Source of the DNA: MPNP01 sp963668325
GTDB lineage: Bacteria > Pseudomonadota > Alphaproteobacteria > Rhodobacterales > Rhodobacteraceae
Direction of reading: 5' to 3'
DNA: 64,000 nucleotides
Assembly (NCBI GenBank): GCA_963668325.1
Contig: OY764222.1
Coordinates: forward strand, 1,488,001-1,552,000
The position numbers and the translations under genes were made by a program. Of this stretch, positions 1 to 9,317 are shown in pieces. The notes below the pieces were generated by a model. It searched no databases, was not told where the DNA came from, and worked only from the letters and a program-made list of their open reading frames with translations. The stretch's first letter is position 1. Each line of letters begins with the position of its first letter.

Positions 1-2102
1 ATCTGGATATTCCGTTCAATTAACTGGCCTTCCAATTGTGTAATGAATTTCTGAACAACCTTAATAACAGTTTCTGGCCCTAGGGCTTTGAAACTGATTA
101 CGGCATCAAGTCGGTTACGAAATTCTGGCGGAAACAGTTTGTCGATGGCAATTTTATCTTCACCCTCCCTGGAATCCCTATCGAAACCGACGGCACTCTT
201 TTCCAATTCAACCGCTCCAGCATTGGTGGTCATAATCAGTATGGAGTTTCTGAAATCAACAGTACGTCCGCTGTGATCAGTTAATTTACCATAATCCATA
301 ACCTGAAGCAGTATATTGGATACATCAGGATGGGCCTTTTCAATTTCATCCAGTAGAACGACACTGTGAGGATTTTCATCAACCCCATCAGTAAGTAGGC
401 CACCCTGTTCGAAACCGATATATCCTGGGGGGGCACCAATCAGGCGAGACACGGCATGCTTTTCCATGAACTCCGACATGTCGAACCGTAGCAGTTTTGC
501 GCCTAGGTTCTCCGCCAATTGTCTGGCAACCTCAGTTTTTCCTACCCCAGTGGGTCCAGCAAATAAATAGGATCCAACCGGTTTTTCCTGTTCTCTCAGA
601 CCAGCTCGGCTTAATTTGATGGCACCCGCTAGGGCAGAAATGGCAGGATCTTGTCCAAACACGACAATTTTCAGGTTCTTCTCCAAATCACTTAGAACAA
701 CTGAATCAGACCTTGATAATTTCTTGGAAGGTACTCTGGCAATTGCTGCAAAAGTGTCTTCAATATCACCAACACTTATGGTTTTTCGGATCTTCGACTG
801 GGCACGCAGCCTGTTGGAAGCACCTGCTTCGTCAATAATATCTATGGCCTTGTCCGGGAATTTGCGGTTGTTGATATATCGTGCAGATAGTTTGACGGTG
901 GATTTTAATGCCTCATTGGTATATCGGACCGAATGATGACTCTCTAATTTGGGTTTAATGCCCTTCAAAATTTGAAAGGTTTCGTCTTCAGTGGGCTCAA
1001 CAACATCAATTTTCTGAAACCTTCGGGACAGAGCCCGATCTTTTTCAAAATGCTGTTTGAAATCCTTGTGAGTTGTTGAACCGATACATTTCAGAGATCC
1101 ATCTTGGAGATTTGGCTTCAATAGATTGGAGGCATCCATTGAACCATTGCTCGTAGCACCGGCACCAACGAGGGTATGTACTTCATCAATGAACAAGGCA
1201 GATCTTTGCTTTCTTTTCAATTCCTTAAGTATATTGGAAAGTCTTTCCTCGAAATCCCCCCTATATCTGGTCCCAGCCAATAAAGCTCCCATATTGAGGG
1301 AGTAGATGGTAAATCCCTCCAATATCTCAGGTACATTACCCTGGGCAATTCTTAAAGCCATGCCCTCAACGATTGTAGTTTTACCCACACCCGGGTCACC
1401 AACCAGGAGGGGATTATTCTTGTTTCTTCTTAACAAGGTCTGAAAGCAACGCTTAACTTCTGTTTCACGGCCCACCAAGGGGTCGGTTTTGCCCTGCTTT
1501 GCCTTTTCCACCAGGTTGATACAAAACTGACCGAGGGCAGTTTTCTTAACATCACCTTTATCCAGTTTCCGTTTAACAAAAGTTTTGGACTTCGGCGAAA
1601 CGGTCGGGTTCATTTCTCTTGAACCATCAGTCACCTTATGCTTGGTTATTCCATGGGATAGATATCTGGTTAAATCGTATCTGGTCAGTCCGACATTCTC
1701 TAGAACATTTCGAGCATGGCTATGGCGTTCTGAAAATATCGCCAACAATACATCCACACCTGTAACTATGTCAGTACGACCTGCTCCTTGGACATGAATC
1801 GTAGCTCTGTTTAAGACCTTTTCGAAACCGGTTGTTGGGGAAAGTGGTCGAACAGTACCCTCTGTATCGTCCTTGAAGTTGAGTAATTGTTCTGTTTCAG
1901 CATCCTTGTAAAGGAATTTAAAGACCTTTGCCCTAATAATATTAGGGTTTATTCCACAGGCTTTGATTGCTTCCGAGGCAGGAGGATCATCCAACAGAGC
2001 CAAAAGTAGATGATCTAGGGTCAAATATTCATCCCCACTGAGGGATGCGAACTGATGTATCCTTTTTATGGATTCTTCAAGTTCTGAAGAAAATATGGGC
2101 AA
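1..2102 (-). CDS. clpA: ATP-dependent Clp protease ATP-binding subunit ClpA (3' end outside window)
   Basis: About 700 residues of a ClpA-type AAA+ unfoldase, which feeds substrates into the ClpP peptidase in the cytosol. The N-terminal repeat domain starts PIFSSELEESIKRIHQFA and contains LTLDHLLLALLDDP. The first AAA domain has Walker A GDPGVGKTT and FIDEVHTLVGAG; the second has GPTGVGKTE, MSEFMEKHAVSRLIGAPPGY and LLDEIEKAHPDV, then the C-terminal domain runs off the window. I choose a TTG start at 2102 because it is preceded at good spacing by AAGGAGA and gives the expected ClpA N-terminus; there is no upstream ATG that fits. The adaptor gene clpS, often directly upstream in alphaproteobacteria, is not here: gloB ends about 190 bp upstream on the same strand. 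ClpB is less likely because no long coiled middle domain is seen between the AAA modules. Confidence 0.93.
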   Translation of the reverse strand, partial: MPIFSSELEESIKRIHQFASLSGDEYLTLDHLLLALLDDPPASEAIKACGINPNIIRAKVFKFLYKDAETEQLLNFKDDTEGTVRPLSPTTGFEKVLNRATIHVQGAGRTDIVTGVDVLLAIFSERHSHARNVLENVGLTRYDLTRYLSHGITKHKVTDGSREMNPTVSPKSKTFVKRKLDKGDVKKTALGQFCINLVEKAKQGKTDPLVGRETEVKRCFQTLLRRNKNNPLLVGDPGVGKTTIVEGMALRIAQGNVPEILEGFTIYSLNMGALLAGTRYRGDFEERLSNILKELKRKQRSALFIDEVHTLVGAGATSNGSMDASNLLKPNLQDGSLKCIGSTTHKDFKQHFEKDRALSRRFQKIDVVEPTEDETFQILKGIKPKLESHHSVRYTNEALKSTVKLSARYINNRKFPDKAIDIIDEAGASNRLRAQSKIRKTISVGDIEDTFAAIARVPSKKLSRSDSVVLSDLEKNLKIVVFGQDPAISALAGAIKLSRAGLREQEKPVGSYLFAGPTGVGKTEVARQLAENLGAKLLRFDMSEFMEKHAVSRLIGAPPGYIGFEQGGLLTDGVDENPHSVVLLDEIEKAHPDVSNILLQVMDYGKLTDHSGRTVDFRNSILIMTTNAGAVELEKSAVGFDRDSREGEDKIAIDKLFPPEFRNRLDAVISFKALGPETVIKVVQKFITQLEGQLIERNIQ

Positions 2103-2290
2103 CTATTTTATCTCCTTACCTAACATCGACACTTATGGTTCATCTTAATCATAGTTATCAACAATGATTTCAGAAATCAGTCAAGATCTTTCTGTTTTGT
2201 CAAGATTATTGTTGGAACCTAATATTTGCTACCAAAGATAATAACCGGAATTGAGTTTTCATATAAAAAAAATTTGAAATGAAGAAAAAA

Positions 2291-3052
2291 TTAAAATTTA
2301 TCTTTTCTCTTTCTAATTTCGGCAAAGCATTCCTCATCGCTCATGGTAGGACTACCAATGATCTTTTTCATTTCAGGTAACCCAGCTCGCAGGAAAGGGT
2401 TGGTACGTAATTCCAGATCAAGTTTAGAAGGTACGGTAGGCAAGCCCTTCTTTCTTTGGGCCTTTTCATCTGCCACACGTGCGACCAACTCCTGATTCCC
2501 AGTTTCTACAGTCAAGGCAAACGAACCATTGGCTAAAGTGTATTCATGACCTGAATATATCATAGTTTCCCTTGGTAGGGCTGCTATTTTCTGTAAACTA
2601 TTCCACATCATGGGGAAAGTTCCCTCAAATACTCTTCCACATCCCAATGCCATGAGTGAATCTGCCGTAAAAGCTGCCCCTGGAAATACAAAAGCGATAT
2701 GCCCAATCGTATGTCCCGGAACATCCAGGATGGTCATTTCCTGATTGCAAATTTGCAGCTTTGTCTCCTCCGAAACCTCAATATCCAAATTGGGTAGCCG
2801 TTTGCGGTCGTTTTTATTTCCTATGACCTTGGAACCATATCTCTGTTGGAGTGTTTCTACTCCCCCTATGTGGTCAAAATGATGGTGGGTAAGGAGAATA
2901 TAATCCAGGTTCCAATCTAGGGAATCAAGTTTGGAAATTATTGGTGCAGCTTCCGGTGCATCAATAAGTGCAGTTTCATGGGTATTATCGTTATGAATTA
3001 AATAGGCGTAATTATCCGACAAACATGGGACTGTTTTTATGGTAATAGACAT
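2291..3052 (-). CDS. gloB: Hydroxyacylglutathione hydrolase (glyoxalase II)
   Basis: Hydrolyses S-lactoylglutathione to lactate and glutathione, the second step of methylglyoxal detoxification. The 253-residue length is normal for the family. The metallo-beta-lactamase signature THHHFDHIGG is near residue 55, followed by VPGHTIGHIAF, the C-terminal GHEYTLAN motif, and the glyoxalase II C-terminal domain ending around FAEIRKRKDKF. The ATG at 3052 follows an AGGA box. The gene is divergent from the methyltransferase at 3117 with only 64 bp between start codons, a pairing common in alphaproteobacteria, so the two promoters must overlap in this gap. Confidence 0.93.
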   Translation of the reverse strand: MSITIKTVPCLSDNYAYLIHNDNTHETALIDAPEAAPIISKLDSLDWNLDYILLTHHHFDHIGGVETLQQRYGSKVIGNKNDRKRLPNLDIEVSEETKLQICNQEMTILDVPGHTIGHIAFVFPGAAFTADSLMALGCGRVFEGTFPMMWNSLQKIAALPRETMIYSGHEYTLANGSFALTVETGNQELVARVADEKAQRKKGLPTVPSKLDLELRTNPFLRAGLPEMKKIIGSPTMSDEECFAEIRKRKDKF

Positions 3053-3116
3053 AGTTAATTCCTGTCACGGTTGATTGAAATTTGAAATACAGAATTTGGA
3101 GTAACAAGTAATAACT

Positions 3117-3881
3117 ATGCGACCTGATGTAACCCGGCTTAATAATTTTTATTACCAAACGGAGCTAGGTAAATTTGTCAATGAGATTTTGATTTCGGAA
3201 ACCAATGAGATTTGGCCAGAAAAGGTTGGTGGGAGTGTGGTTGGTTATGGTTTTGCCTTACCACTCTTAAATCAATTCCTTACCGAAGGTACAAGAGTAA
3301 TTAACCTTATGCCTGAAACCCTGGAATGTCAGAAATGGCCCGAAGCAAGTCCAAATACTACGGTTCATACTCTCGAATCCAACTGGCCCCTACCCACGGC
3401 AAGTATTGAAAGAGCCATTCTTCTGCATGGTCTGGAATTCTGTGATAATGAGTCGTCAATGTTATCAGAATCATGGCGAGTACTGGTTCCTGAGGGGATC
3501 ATGTTAATTATTGTTCCAAACAAATCGGGTGTTTGGTCCCTAAACTCTTCCACACCATTTGGTTGGGGAAAGGGATATTCTTATGGCCAAATCGAGAAAA
3601 TGTTATCCAGACATAAGTTGCAGCTAGAACGACATTCCATGGCATTAATGGCTCCTCCCAGCCATGATGGAACTCTGGGGATAATGGCCAAAACCATAGA
3701 AAGAACAAGCAAAAAACTTCATCAGAGAGTTGTCGGTGGAATTCATTTGATCACAGCAAGAAAAAGGATTTTCCTTTCGCAGAATCATGGTATTGGTGAA
3801 ACAGTAAAAAGTGGGCTTGAATTATTGAAAGGGGCCAAAAACCCTTCACCTAAACCAGTAACCGGAATGAGTGAGCCATAA
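3117..3881 (+). CDS. Class I SAM-dependent methyltransferase
   Basis: A 254-residue protein with a Methyltransf_11-like core. Near residues 40-48 is a degenerate SAM-binding loop (VVGYGFALPLL), near 95-105 the AILLHGLEFCDN strand, and then the family-typical SWRVLVPEGIMLIIVPNKSG segment seen in ubiquinone/methyltransferase-type folds. The substrate is not known; genes of this type sit divergent from gloB in many alphaproteobacteria. The C-terminal stretch after residue 200 is basic and probably flexible. The call as a methyltransferase is secure at family level only. Confidence 0.82.
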   Translation: MRPDVTRLNNFYYQTELGKFVNEILISETNEIWPEKVGGSVVGYGFALPLLNQFLTEGTRVINLMPETLECQKWPEASPNTTVHTLESNWPLPTASIERAILLHGLEFCDNESSMLSESWRVLVPEGIMLIIVPNKSGVWSLNSSTPFGWGKGYSYGQIEKMLSRHKLQLERHSMALMAPPSHDGTLGIMAKTIERTSKKLHQRVVGGIHLITARKRIFLSQNHGIGETVKSGLELLKGAKNPSPKPVTGMSEP

Positions 3882-4154
3882 ATCAGTTTCAGGTAGAAAT
3901 TTTCAACAATAGTTTTTCAACGATATAATTCAATTGCAACCTGAATAGAAAAACCAAATATAAATTTTTGGTAAGGGTTTGGGAGTAAAACAAAAATCGG
4001 TCTAACCAATTGCAACATCTATTATTCTAACCTAATTAGGAGATAGTCGACCTAGGTATTTTTGAGAATTTTTTCAATTGAATACCTTTGGTGAATGATT
4101 AGTTGAAGAAACCATTTTTAAACTGAACTTATTAGTTATCTTTAAGAGAATTTA

Positions 4155-4715
4155 GTGGCAGAAAACTTGTCAATTTCAGCAGGTATCGCTTCTCGGTATT
4201 CAACTGCATTATTTGAGTTAATGCTTAGTGAAGGTATGCTAGGGGAGTTGGAAAGGGAGATTGCTGCTTTACAGCAAATTTTCAAGGATAGTGAAGATTT
4301 GAGAGTTCTCATAGGTTCACCTATTTATACCAGAGATGATGCCAGAAAAGGTATTGTTGAAATTGCGACAAGAATGGGTCTCAGTAGTTTATTCACAAAC
4401 ACCCTAGCCCTTTTGGCAACCAAAAGAAGATTATTTGCCCTGCCTCTCATCCTTGACCAGTTGGAACAAATGATCTCTGATCATAAGGGGATTATTCAAG
4501 CAGAGGTCCTTTCAGCTCACGATTTGACCGGTAACGAAATTGACCGGATTACTGATGCATTAAAAAGCAAGGCCGGAAAAGATATTAAATTGGATATAAA
4601 AATAGATCCAAGTTTAATAGGTGGTATGGTTGTAAGGTTGGGATCCAGAATGATTGACAGTTCAATTAAATCAAAACTCATGAACATGAAATATGCAATG
4701 CAAGAGGTTGAGTAA
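4155..4715 (+). CDS. atpH: ATP synthase F1 subunit delta
   Basis: The 186-residue delta (OSCP) subunit, which joins F1 to the peripheral stalk. The N-terminal helical domain starts around ISAGIASRYSTALFEL, and the conserved C-terminal pattern DPSLIGGMVVRLGSRMIDSSIKSKL is near residues 150-180. The start is GTG at 4155; the upstream AAGAGAA is a weak ribosome-binding site. It is the first gene of an atpHAGDC cluster, the usual alphaproteobacterial split in which the F0 genes lie elsewhere. The stop codon abuts the atpA start directly, so translation is probably coupled. Confidence 0.95.
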   Translation: MAENLSISAGIASRYSTALFELMLSEGMLGELEREIAALQQIFKDSEDLRVLIGSPIYTRDDARKGIVEIATRMGLSSLFTNTLALLATKRRLFALPLILDQLEQMISDHKGIIQAEVLSAHDLTGNEIDRITDALKSKAGKDIKLDIKIDPSLIGGMVVRLGSRMIDSSIKSKLMNMKYAMQEVE

Positions 4716-6254
4716 ATGAGTATTCAAGCGGCTGAAATATCAGCAATTCTCAAAGACCAGATAAAGAATTTTGGCCAGGAGGCAGAGGTTGCCGAGGTTG
4801 GCCGGGTTTTAAGTGTTGGTGATGGTATTGCCAGGGTATTTGGTTTAGATAATATTCAGGCCGGTGAGATGGTTGAATTTCCTGGAGGTATCAGGGGAAT
4901 GGCACTTAACCTTGAGGTCGATAACGTAGGTATCGTCATTTTTGGCGATGACCGCGACATTAAAGAAGGAGATCTGGTTAAAAGAACTGAAGCGATTGTT
5001 GATGTCCCTGTTGGTGAAGAACTTTTAGGCCGAGTTGTAGATGCTTTGGGTAATCCAATCGATAACCGAGGTCCGGTCGATACTACCCTTCGATCTGTTG
5101 CTGACGTAAAAGCACCAGGTATTATTCCGAGGAGGTCCGTCCACGAACCTATGGCTACTGGATTGAAATCAGTGGATGCCATGATTCCTATCGGAAGGGG
5201 ACAAAGAGAATTGATTATTGGAGACCGTCAGACAGGAAAAACAGCGTTGGTTCTTGACACCATCCTCAATCAAAAAACCTACAATGATGCAGCCGGTGAT
5301 GATGAGTCGAAAAAACTATACTGTGTTTATGTGGCCGTGGGACAAAAACGGTCTACCGTCGCCCAATTGGTAAAGAAGCTCGAAGAAAATGACGCTCTGA
5401 GATATTCGATTATTGTTGCAGCAACAGCTTCAGAGCCGGCCCCGATGCAGTTTTTGGCACCATATTCAGCAACAGCTATGGCTGAATACTTCAGGGATAA
5501 CGGCAAGCACGCACTGATTATCTACGATGATCTTTCCAAACAGGCCGTATCCTATCGCCAGATGTCTCTTCTCCTGCGGAGGCCTCCAGGGCGTGAAGCT
5601 TATCCTGGAGATGTTTTTTATCTCCATTCAAGGCTTTTGGAAAGATCGGCAAAATTAAATCCAGATTTTAAGTCTGGATCGTTAACAGCACTTCCTATTA
5701 TAGAAACACAGGCTGGTGATTTATCAGCTTACATTCCTACCAACGTGATTTCGATTACTGACGGACAGATTTTTCTTGAAACAGAATTGTTTTATCAAGG
5801 AATTAGACCAGCAGTAAATACAGGTTTGAGCGTTTCCAGGGTTGGATCAGCTGCTCAGACCACAGCAATGAAATCAGTAGCTGGTACCGTTAAGCTCGAA
5901 CTGGCACAGTATCGGGAAATGGCGGCATTCGCCCAATTTGGTTCAGATCTGGATGCAGCTACCCAAAGATTGTTAAATCGTGGGGCAAGGCTAACCGAAT
6001 TAATGAAACAATCACAATATTCACCCCTTACCAATGCGGAAATTGTCTGTGTGATTTATTCGGGGACTGGTGGGTTTCTGGATAATATTGAAATTGGCGA
6101 CGTGGTCCGATTTGAAAGGGGACTGATCAATCACCTAAGGGCAAATTGCCAGGACCTCCTAGAGGATATAACTGCCAATGACCGAAAAGTGGAGGGTGAG
6201 TTGGAAGGAAAGATAAAAGAGGCAATTGAGTCTTACTCGGCCAATTTTTCCTGA
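4716..6254 (+). CDS. atpA: ATP synthase F1 subunit alpha
   Basis: The 512-residue non-catalytic nucleotide-binding subunit of the F1 hexamer. It shows the N-terminal beta-barrel (VGRVLSVGDGIARVFGL), Walker A GDRQTGKTA near residue 170, the ALIIYDDLSKQAVSYRQ Walker B region, RRPPGREAYPGDVFYLHSRLLERSAK, and the arginine-finger segment GLSVSRVGSAAQ. Length and order are fully standard. It starts immediately after the atpH stop and is followed 24 bp later by atpG. Confidence 0.98.
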   Translation: MSIQAAEISAILKDQIKNFGQEAEVAEVGRVLSVGDGIARVFGLDNIQAGEMVEFPGGIRGMALNLEVDNVGIVIFGDDRDIKEGDLVKRTEAIVDVPVGEELLGRVVDALGNPIDNRGPVDTTLRSVADVKAPGIIPRRSVHEPMATGLKSVDAMIPIGRGQRELIIGDRQTGKTALVLDTILNQKTYNDAAGDDESKKLYCVYVAVGQKRSTVAQLVKKLEENDALRYSIIVAATASEPAPMQFLAPYSATAMAEYFRDNGKHALIIYDDLSKQAVSYRQMSLLLRRPPGREAYPGDVFYLHSRLLERSAKLNPDFKSGSLTALPIIETQAGDLSAYIPTNVISITDGQIFLETELFYQGIRPAVNTGLSVSRVGSAAQTTAMKSVAGTVKLELAQYREMAAFAQFGSDLDAATQRLLNRGARLTELMKQSQYSPLTNAEIVCVIYSGTGGFLDNIEIGDVVRFERGLINHLRANCQDLLEDITANDRKVEGELEGKIKEAIESYSANFS

Positions 6255-6278
6255 AAACATAATTAGGTTTATTTAGTC

Positions 6279-7148
6279 ATGCCCAGCCTCAAGGACCTTA
6301 AAATTCGGATTGAGAGTGTAAAATCCACTCGGAAAATCACCAAGGCCATGCAAATGGTTGCTGCTGCCAAGCTTAGAAGAGCCCAGGAGGCAGCAGAAAA
6401 AGCTCGTCCCTATGCCGAAAAAATGGACCAGGTTGTAGCCAACCTGGCCTCTTCATTTCAAGGGGGAGGGTCTGCACCCAAAGTAATGTCAGGTAGTGGT
6501 AGCGACCAGGTTCACTTGCTGATTGTTGCAACAGCTGAAAGGGGCCTTTGTGGAGGTTTCAATTCATCTATCGTTCGTTTGGCCCGCCAGAGCGCTCGAG
6601 ATCTAATTAGTCAGGGTAAAAATGTAAAGATCATGACAATTGGTAAAAAGGGACGGGAACAGTTGAAACGAGAGTTTGAACCACTCTTTATCGACCATAT
6701 TGATTTAACCCAATACAAAACCATCAGATTTAGCATCGCTCAACAAATTGGCGAAAAGGTGTTGGACCTATTTGAAAATAATGAGTTTGATGTTGCTACA
6801 GTATTTTATAGCAGGTTCCAATCAGTAATTACTCAAATTCCTACTGAACAGCAGATTATCCCCGTGGAGATAATGGAGGATAATGAGGATAAGGGTTTTT
6901 ACGATTTTGAACCGGATGAAACTGAACTCTTGATCGATTTACTCCCCAAAGCAATTATTAACCAGATTTTTACGGCTCTTCTGGAAAATGCAGCCTCGGA
7001 ACAAGGTGCCAGGATGTCGGCAATGGACAACGCAACGAGAAATGCCGGTGAAATGATTGACAAACTGACAATCGTTTATAACCGATCTCGCCAGGCAGCA
7101 ATTACCAAGGAGCTAATAGAAATCATATCAGGTGCCGAGGCACTTTGA
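6279..7148 (+). CDS. atpG: ATP synthase F1 subunit gamma
   Basis: The 289-residue central rotor shaft of F1. The N-terminal helix MPSLKDLKIRIESVKSTRKITKAMQMVAAAKLRRAQ and the C-terminal helix with ASEQGARMSAMDNATRNAGEMI and YNRSRQAAITKELIEI are the two conserved coiled-coil segments. It includes the ERGLCGGFN signature near residue 88. It lies between atpA and atpD in the same operon. Confidence 0.97.
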   Translation: MPSLKDLKIRIESVKSTRKITKAMQMVAAAKLRRAQEAAEKARPYAEKMDQVVANLASSFQGGGSAPKVMSGSGSDQVHLLIVATAERGLCGGFNSSIVRLARQSARDLISQGKNVKIMTIGKKGREQLKREFEPLFIDHIDLTQYKTIRFSIAQQIGEKVLDLFENNEFDVATVFYSRFQSVITQIPTEQQIIPVEIMEDNEDKGFYDFEPDETELLIDLLPKAIINQIFTALLENAASEQGARMSAMDNATRNAGEMIDKLTIVYNRSRQAAITKELIEIISGAEAL

Positions 7149-7164
7149 GAATTTGGAGAAAACC

Positions 7165-8613
7165 ATGGATGCTATAGTTGAACCAAACCACAAATCAGGA
7201 ATAGGCAAGGTAAAGCAAGTTATCGGTGCTGTTGTTGATGTTCAGTTTAGTGAATATCTTCCAGAAATTTTGAACGCCCTGGAAACTGAAAATCAGGGCA
7301 AGCGCCTTGTACTTGAGGTTGCCCAGCATCTTGGTGAAAACACCGTACGAACTATTGCCATGGACTCAACCGAGGGGTTGGTCCGGGGGCAGGATGTAAC
7401 TGATTCAGGAGGTCCAATTACTGTTCCTGTTGGGGATGCTACCTTGGGTAGAATTATTAACGTCGTAGGTGAATCCGTCGATGAAAAAGGACCAGTAGAA
7501 GCTGAGGAAACCAGGGCCATCCACCAACCAGCACCTGAATATGCTGAACAATCTACTGAAACAGAAGTACTTGTAACAGGGATAAAAGTTGTTGATTTGT
7601 TAGCTCCCTATGCCAAAGGTGGAAAAATCGGCCTGTTTGGTGGCGCTGGTGTGGGTAAAACTGTTTTGATTCAGGAATTGATCAACAACATTGCCAAGGT
7701 TCATGCAGGATTCTCAGTATTCGCTGGAGTTGGGGAAAGAACTCGGGAGGGTAATGACCTCTACCACGAATTTATTGAATCGGGTGTTATTAACATTGAT
7801 GATTTACCAAAATCCAAAGTGTCGCTCGTATATGGGCAGATGAACGAACCCCCGGGTGCTCGCGCCAGGGTCGGATTAACCGGATTGACTCTAGCTGAGC
7901 AGTTCAGGGACCAGTCCGGTGCTGATGTTCTGTTTTTTGTGGACAATATTTTCCGTTTTACCCAGGCAGGATCAGAAGTGTCAGCCCTTTTGGGAAGAAT
8001 ACCATCTGCGGTTGGTTATCAACCTACCTTGGCAACGGATATGGGAGCTCTTCAGGAAAGGATTACATCAACCAGAGCCGGGTCCATTACTTCGGTCCAG
8101 GCCATTTATGTGCCTGCAGATGATTTGACTGACCCGGCACCTGCTACTTCATTTGCTCATTTGGATGCAACAACCGTTCTATCAAGGGCTATTTCCGAAT
8201 TGGGAATCTATCCGGCTGTTGATCCTTTGGATTCAACTTCCAGGATCCTGGACCCTGAAGTTGTTGGTGATGAACACTATAAAGTTGCCAGGGATGTCCA
8301 AGGAATACTCCAAAGGTATAAATCACTGCAGGATATCATCGCCATTTTGGGCATGGATGAATTATCTGAGGAAGATAAAATTACCGTCGCTAGGGCAAGG
8401 AAGATTCAAAGGTTCCTTTCACAACCATTTGATGTAGCTGAAGTCTTTACGGGTTCTCCTGGTGTCCAGGTTCCACTTGAAGTAACCATTGAAAGTTTCA
8501 GACAGGTTGTTGCTGGCGAATGTGATCAATTCCCTGAAGCTGCTTTTTATATGGTTGGTGGGATTGAAGAAGTTGCCGCCAAGGCTCATAGTTTGGCTGC
8601 TGCAGCCGCATAA
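7165..8613 (+). CDS. atpD: ATP synthase F1 subunit beta
   Basis: The 482-residue catalytic subunit. Walker A is GGAGVGKTV, with the GERTREGNDLYHE catalytic segment, the Walker B strand DVLFFVDNIFRFTQAGSEVSALLGR, and the DELSEED loop written as DELSEEDK. A longer reading from 7132 overlapping atpG is possible, but I choose the ATG at 7165 because TTTGGAG lies at proper spacing before it and it avoids overlap with atpG. The cluster order and short spacers argue for one transcript with atpH to atpC. Confidence 0.97.
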   Translation: MDAIVEPNHKSGIGKVKQVIGAVVDVQFSEYLPEILNALETENQGKRLVLEVAQHLGENTVRTIAMDSTEGLVRGQDVTDSGGPITVPVGDATLGRIINVVGESVDEKGPVEAEETRAIHQPAPEYAEQSTETEVLVTGIKVVDLLAPYAKGGKIGLFGGAGVGKTVLIQELINNIAKVHAGFSVFAGVGERTREGNDLYHEFIESGVINIDDLPKSKVSLVYGQMNEPPGARARVGLTGLTLAEQFRDQSGADVLFFVDNIFRFTQAGSEVSALLGRIPSAVGYQPTLATDMGALQERITSTRAGSITSVQAIYVPADDLTDPAPATSFAHLDATTVLSRAISELGIYPAVDPLDSTSRILDPEVVGDEHYKVARDVQGILQRYKSLQDIIAILGMDELSEEDKITVARARKIQRFLSQPFDVAEVFTGSPGVQVPLEVTIESFRQVVAGECDQFPEAAFYMVGGIEEVAAKAHSLAAAAA

Positions 8614-8630
8614 TTTGGAAAAGGCAGAAC

Positions 8631-9017
8631 ATGCATTTTGACTTGGTTTCTCCCGAAAGAAGCATAGCTTCAATTGAAGTTGATGCTGTTGATTTACCCG
8701 GAGTAGAAGGAGATATGACTGCTATGGAAGGGCACTTGCCCTTGTTGACCAGTTTAAGGCCTGGGGTAATCAAGGCAAGAATGGGAAGCGATGAAACCAA
8801 ATATATTGTCGCTGGAGGATTTGTAGAAATTACAGCTGAAAGCGTAACCGTTTTGGCTGATGAGGTATTTCTTGAACCGGAGTTTACCTCGGCAGTTCTG
8901 GATGATCTAATTGCAAGGTTGGAGAAGACAGCCAGTAATAAGGAAATGCAGGAAAAGGATAAGGCCAACAAGCAAGTAGGCGACGCTTTGTCACTTAAAG
9001 GCCAATTAGGAATTTAA
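8631..9017 (+). CDS. atpC: ATP synthase F1 subunit epsilon
   Basis: The 128-residue epsilon subunit, which couples the rotor to the c-ring and inhibits ATP hydrolysis. The beta-sandwich domain starts MHFDLVSPERSIASIEVDAV and includes PGVEGDMTAMEGHLPLLTSLRPG, typical of alphaproteobacterial epsilon. The C-terminal helical part is short and lysine-rich. It is the last gene of the cluster; a candidate terminator lies about 57 bp downstream. Confidence 0.95.
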   Translation: MHFDLVSPERSIASIEVDAVDLPGVEGDMTAMEGHLPLLTSLRPGVIKARMGSDETKYIVAGGFVEITAESVTVLADEVFLEPEFTSAVLDDLIARLEKTASNKEMQEKDKANKQVGDALSLKGQLGI

Positions 9018-9073
9018 TTTATCCCACCTGTAGGGTACCCACCCTCAAATTTCCTAAATTTTCTCCTTTATAG

Positions 9074-9094
9074 CCAGGGTTTTGCCCCGGTTTT
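9074..9094 (+). terminator. Candidate terminator after atpC
   Basis: An imperfect GC stem (CCAGGG against CCCCGG around a TTTTG loop) is followed by TTTT. It lies after atpC and before the promoter of the next operon. The stem has one mismatch, so the call is moderate. Confidence 0.5.
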
Positions 9095-9242
9095 CCAAAT
9101 TTCAAATTATGGAAGATGGGAATAGAGCAATAACATTAATTGGTCTGTCCCTTGAAGTACATTGGCTTGCCCGAGGAATCGGATTCAACTTTTTGTGTAT
9201 TGGTAGGGAAATTTGCTAGAACTCCAAAGCCAACTTATTGTA

Positions 9243-9270
9243 TTGACAATAAAATTTCACGTTAGATAAT
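9243..9270 (+). promoter_or_regulatory. Candidate sigma-70 promoter of the ABC/hydantoinase/DUF917 operon
   Basis: TTGACA (9243-9248) and GATAAT (9265-9270) are separated by 16 bp, a near-consensus vegetative promoter. It lies 48 bp upstream of the first permease gene and overlaps the start of a perfect dyad at 9268-9296. Confidence 0.7.
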
Positions 9271-9296
9271 CGGTTTATGAATGGAAAAAACCGATT
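9268..9296. promoter_or_regulatory. Perfect 9-bp dyad at the promoter: probable operator or leader hairpin
   Basis: AATCGGTTT at 9268-9276 is repeated inverted as AAACCGATT at 9288-9296 with an 11-bp spacer. The dyad covers the end of the -10 box and the likely transcription start. That position suits a repressor operator; no regulator gene is adjacent, so the binding protein is unknown. Confidence 0.55.
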
Positions 9297-9317
9297 AAGT
9301 GGAAGGCTAACCCACTT

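Noticed and set aside
2156..2184. Sigma-70 promoter of clpA (TTGACT, 17 bp, TTGATA on the minus strand)
   Set aside because: The -10 match is poor and other placements are equally weak, so no promoter is claimed.
7132..7164. Extended N-terminus of AtpD
   Set aside because: The upstream start overlaps atpG and lacks a ribosome-binding site; the ATG at 7165 has TTTGGAG and gives the expected protein.
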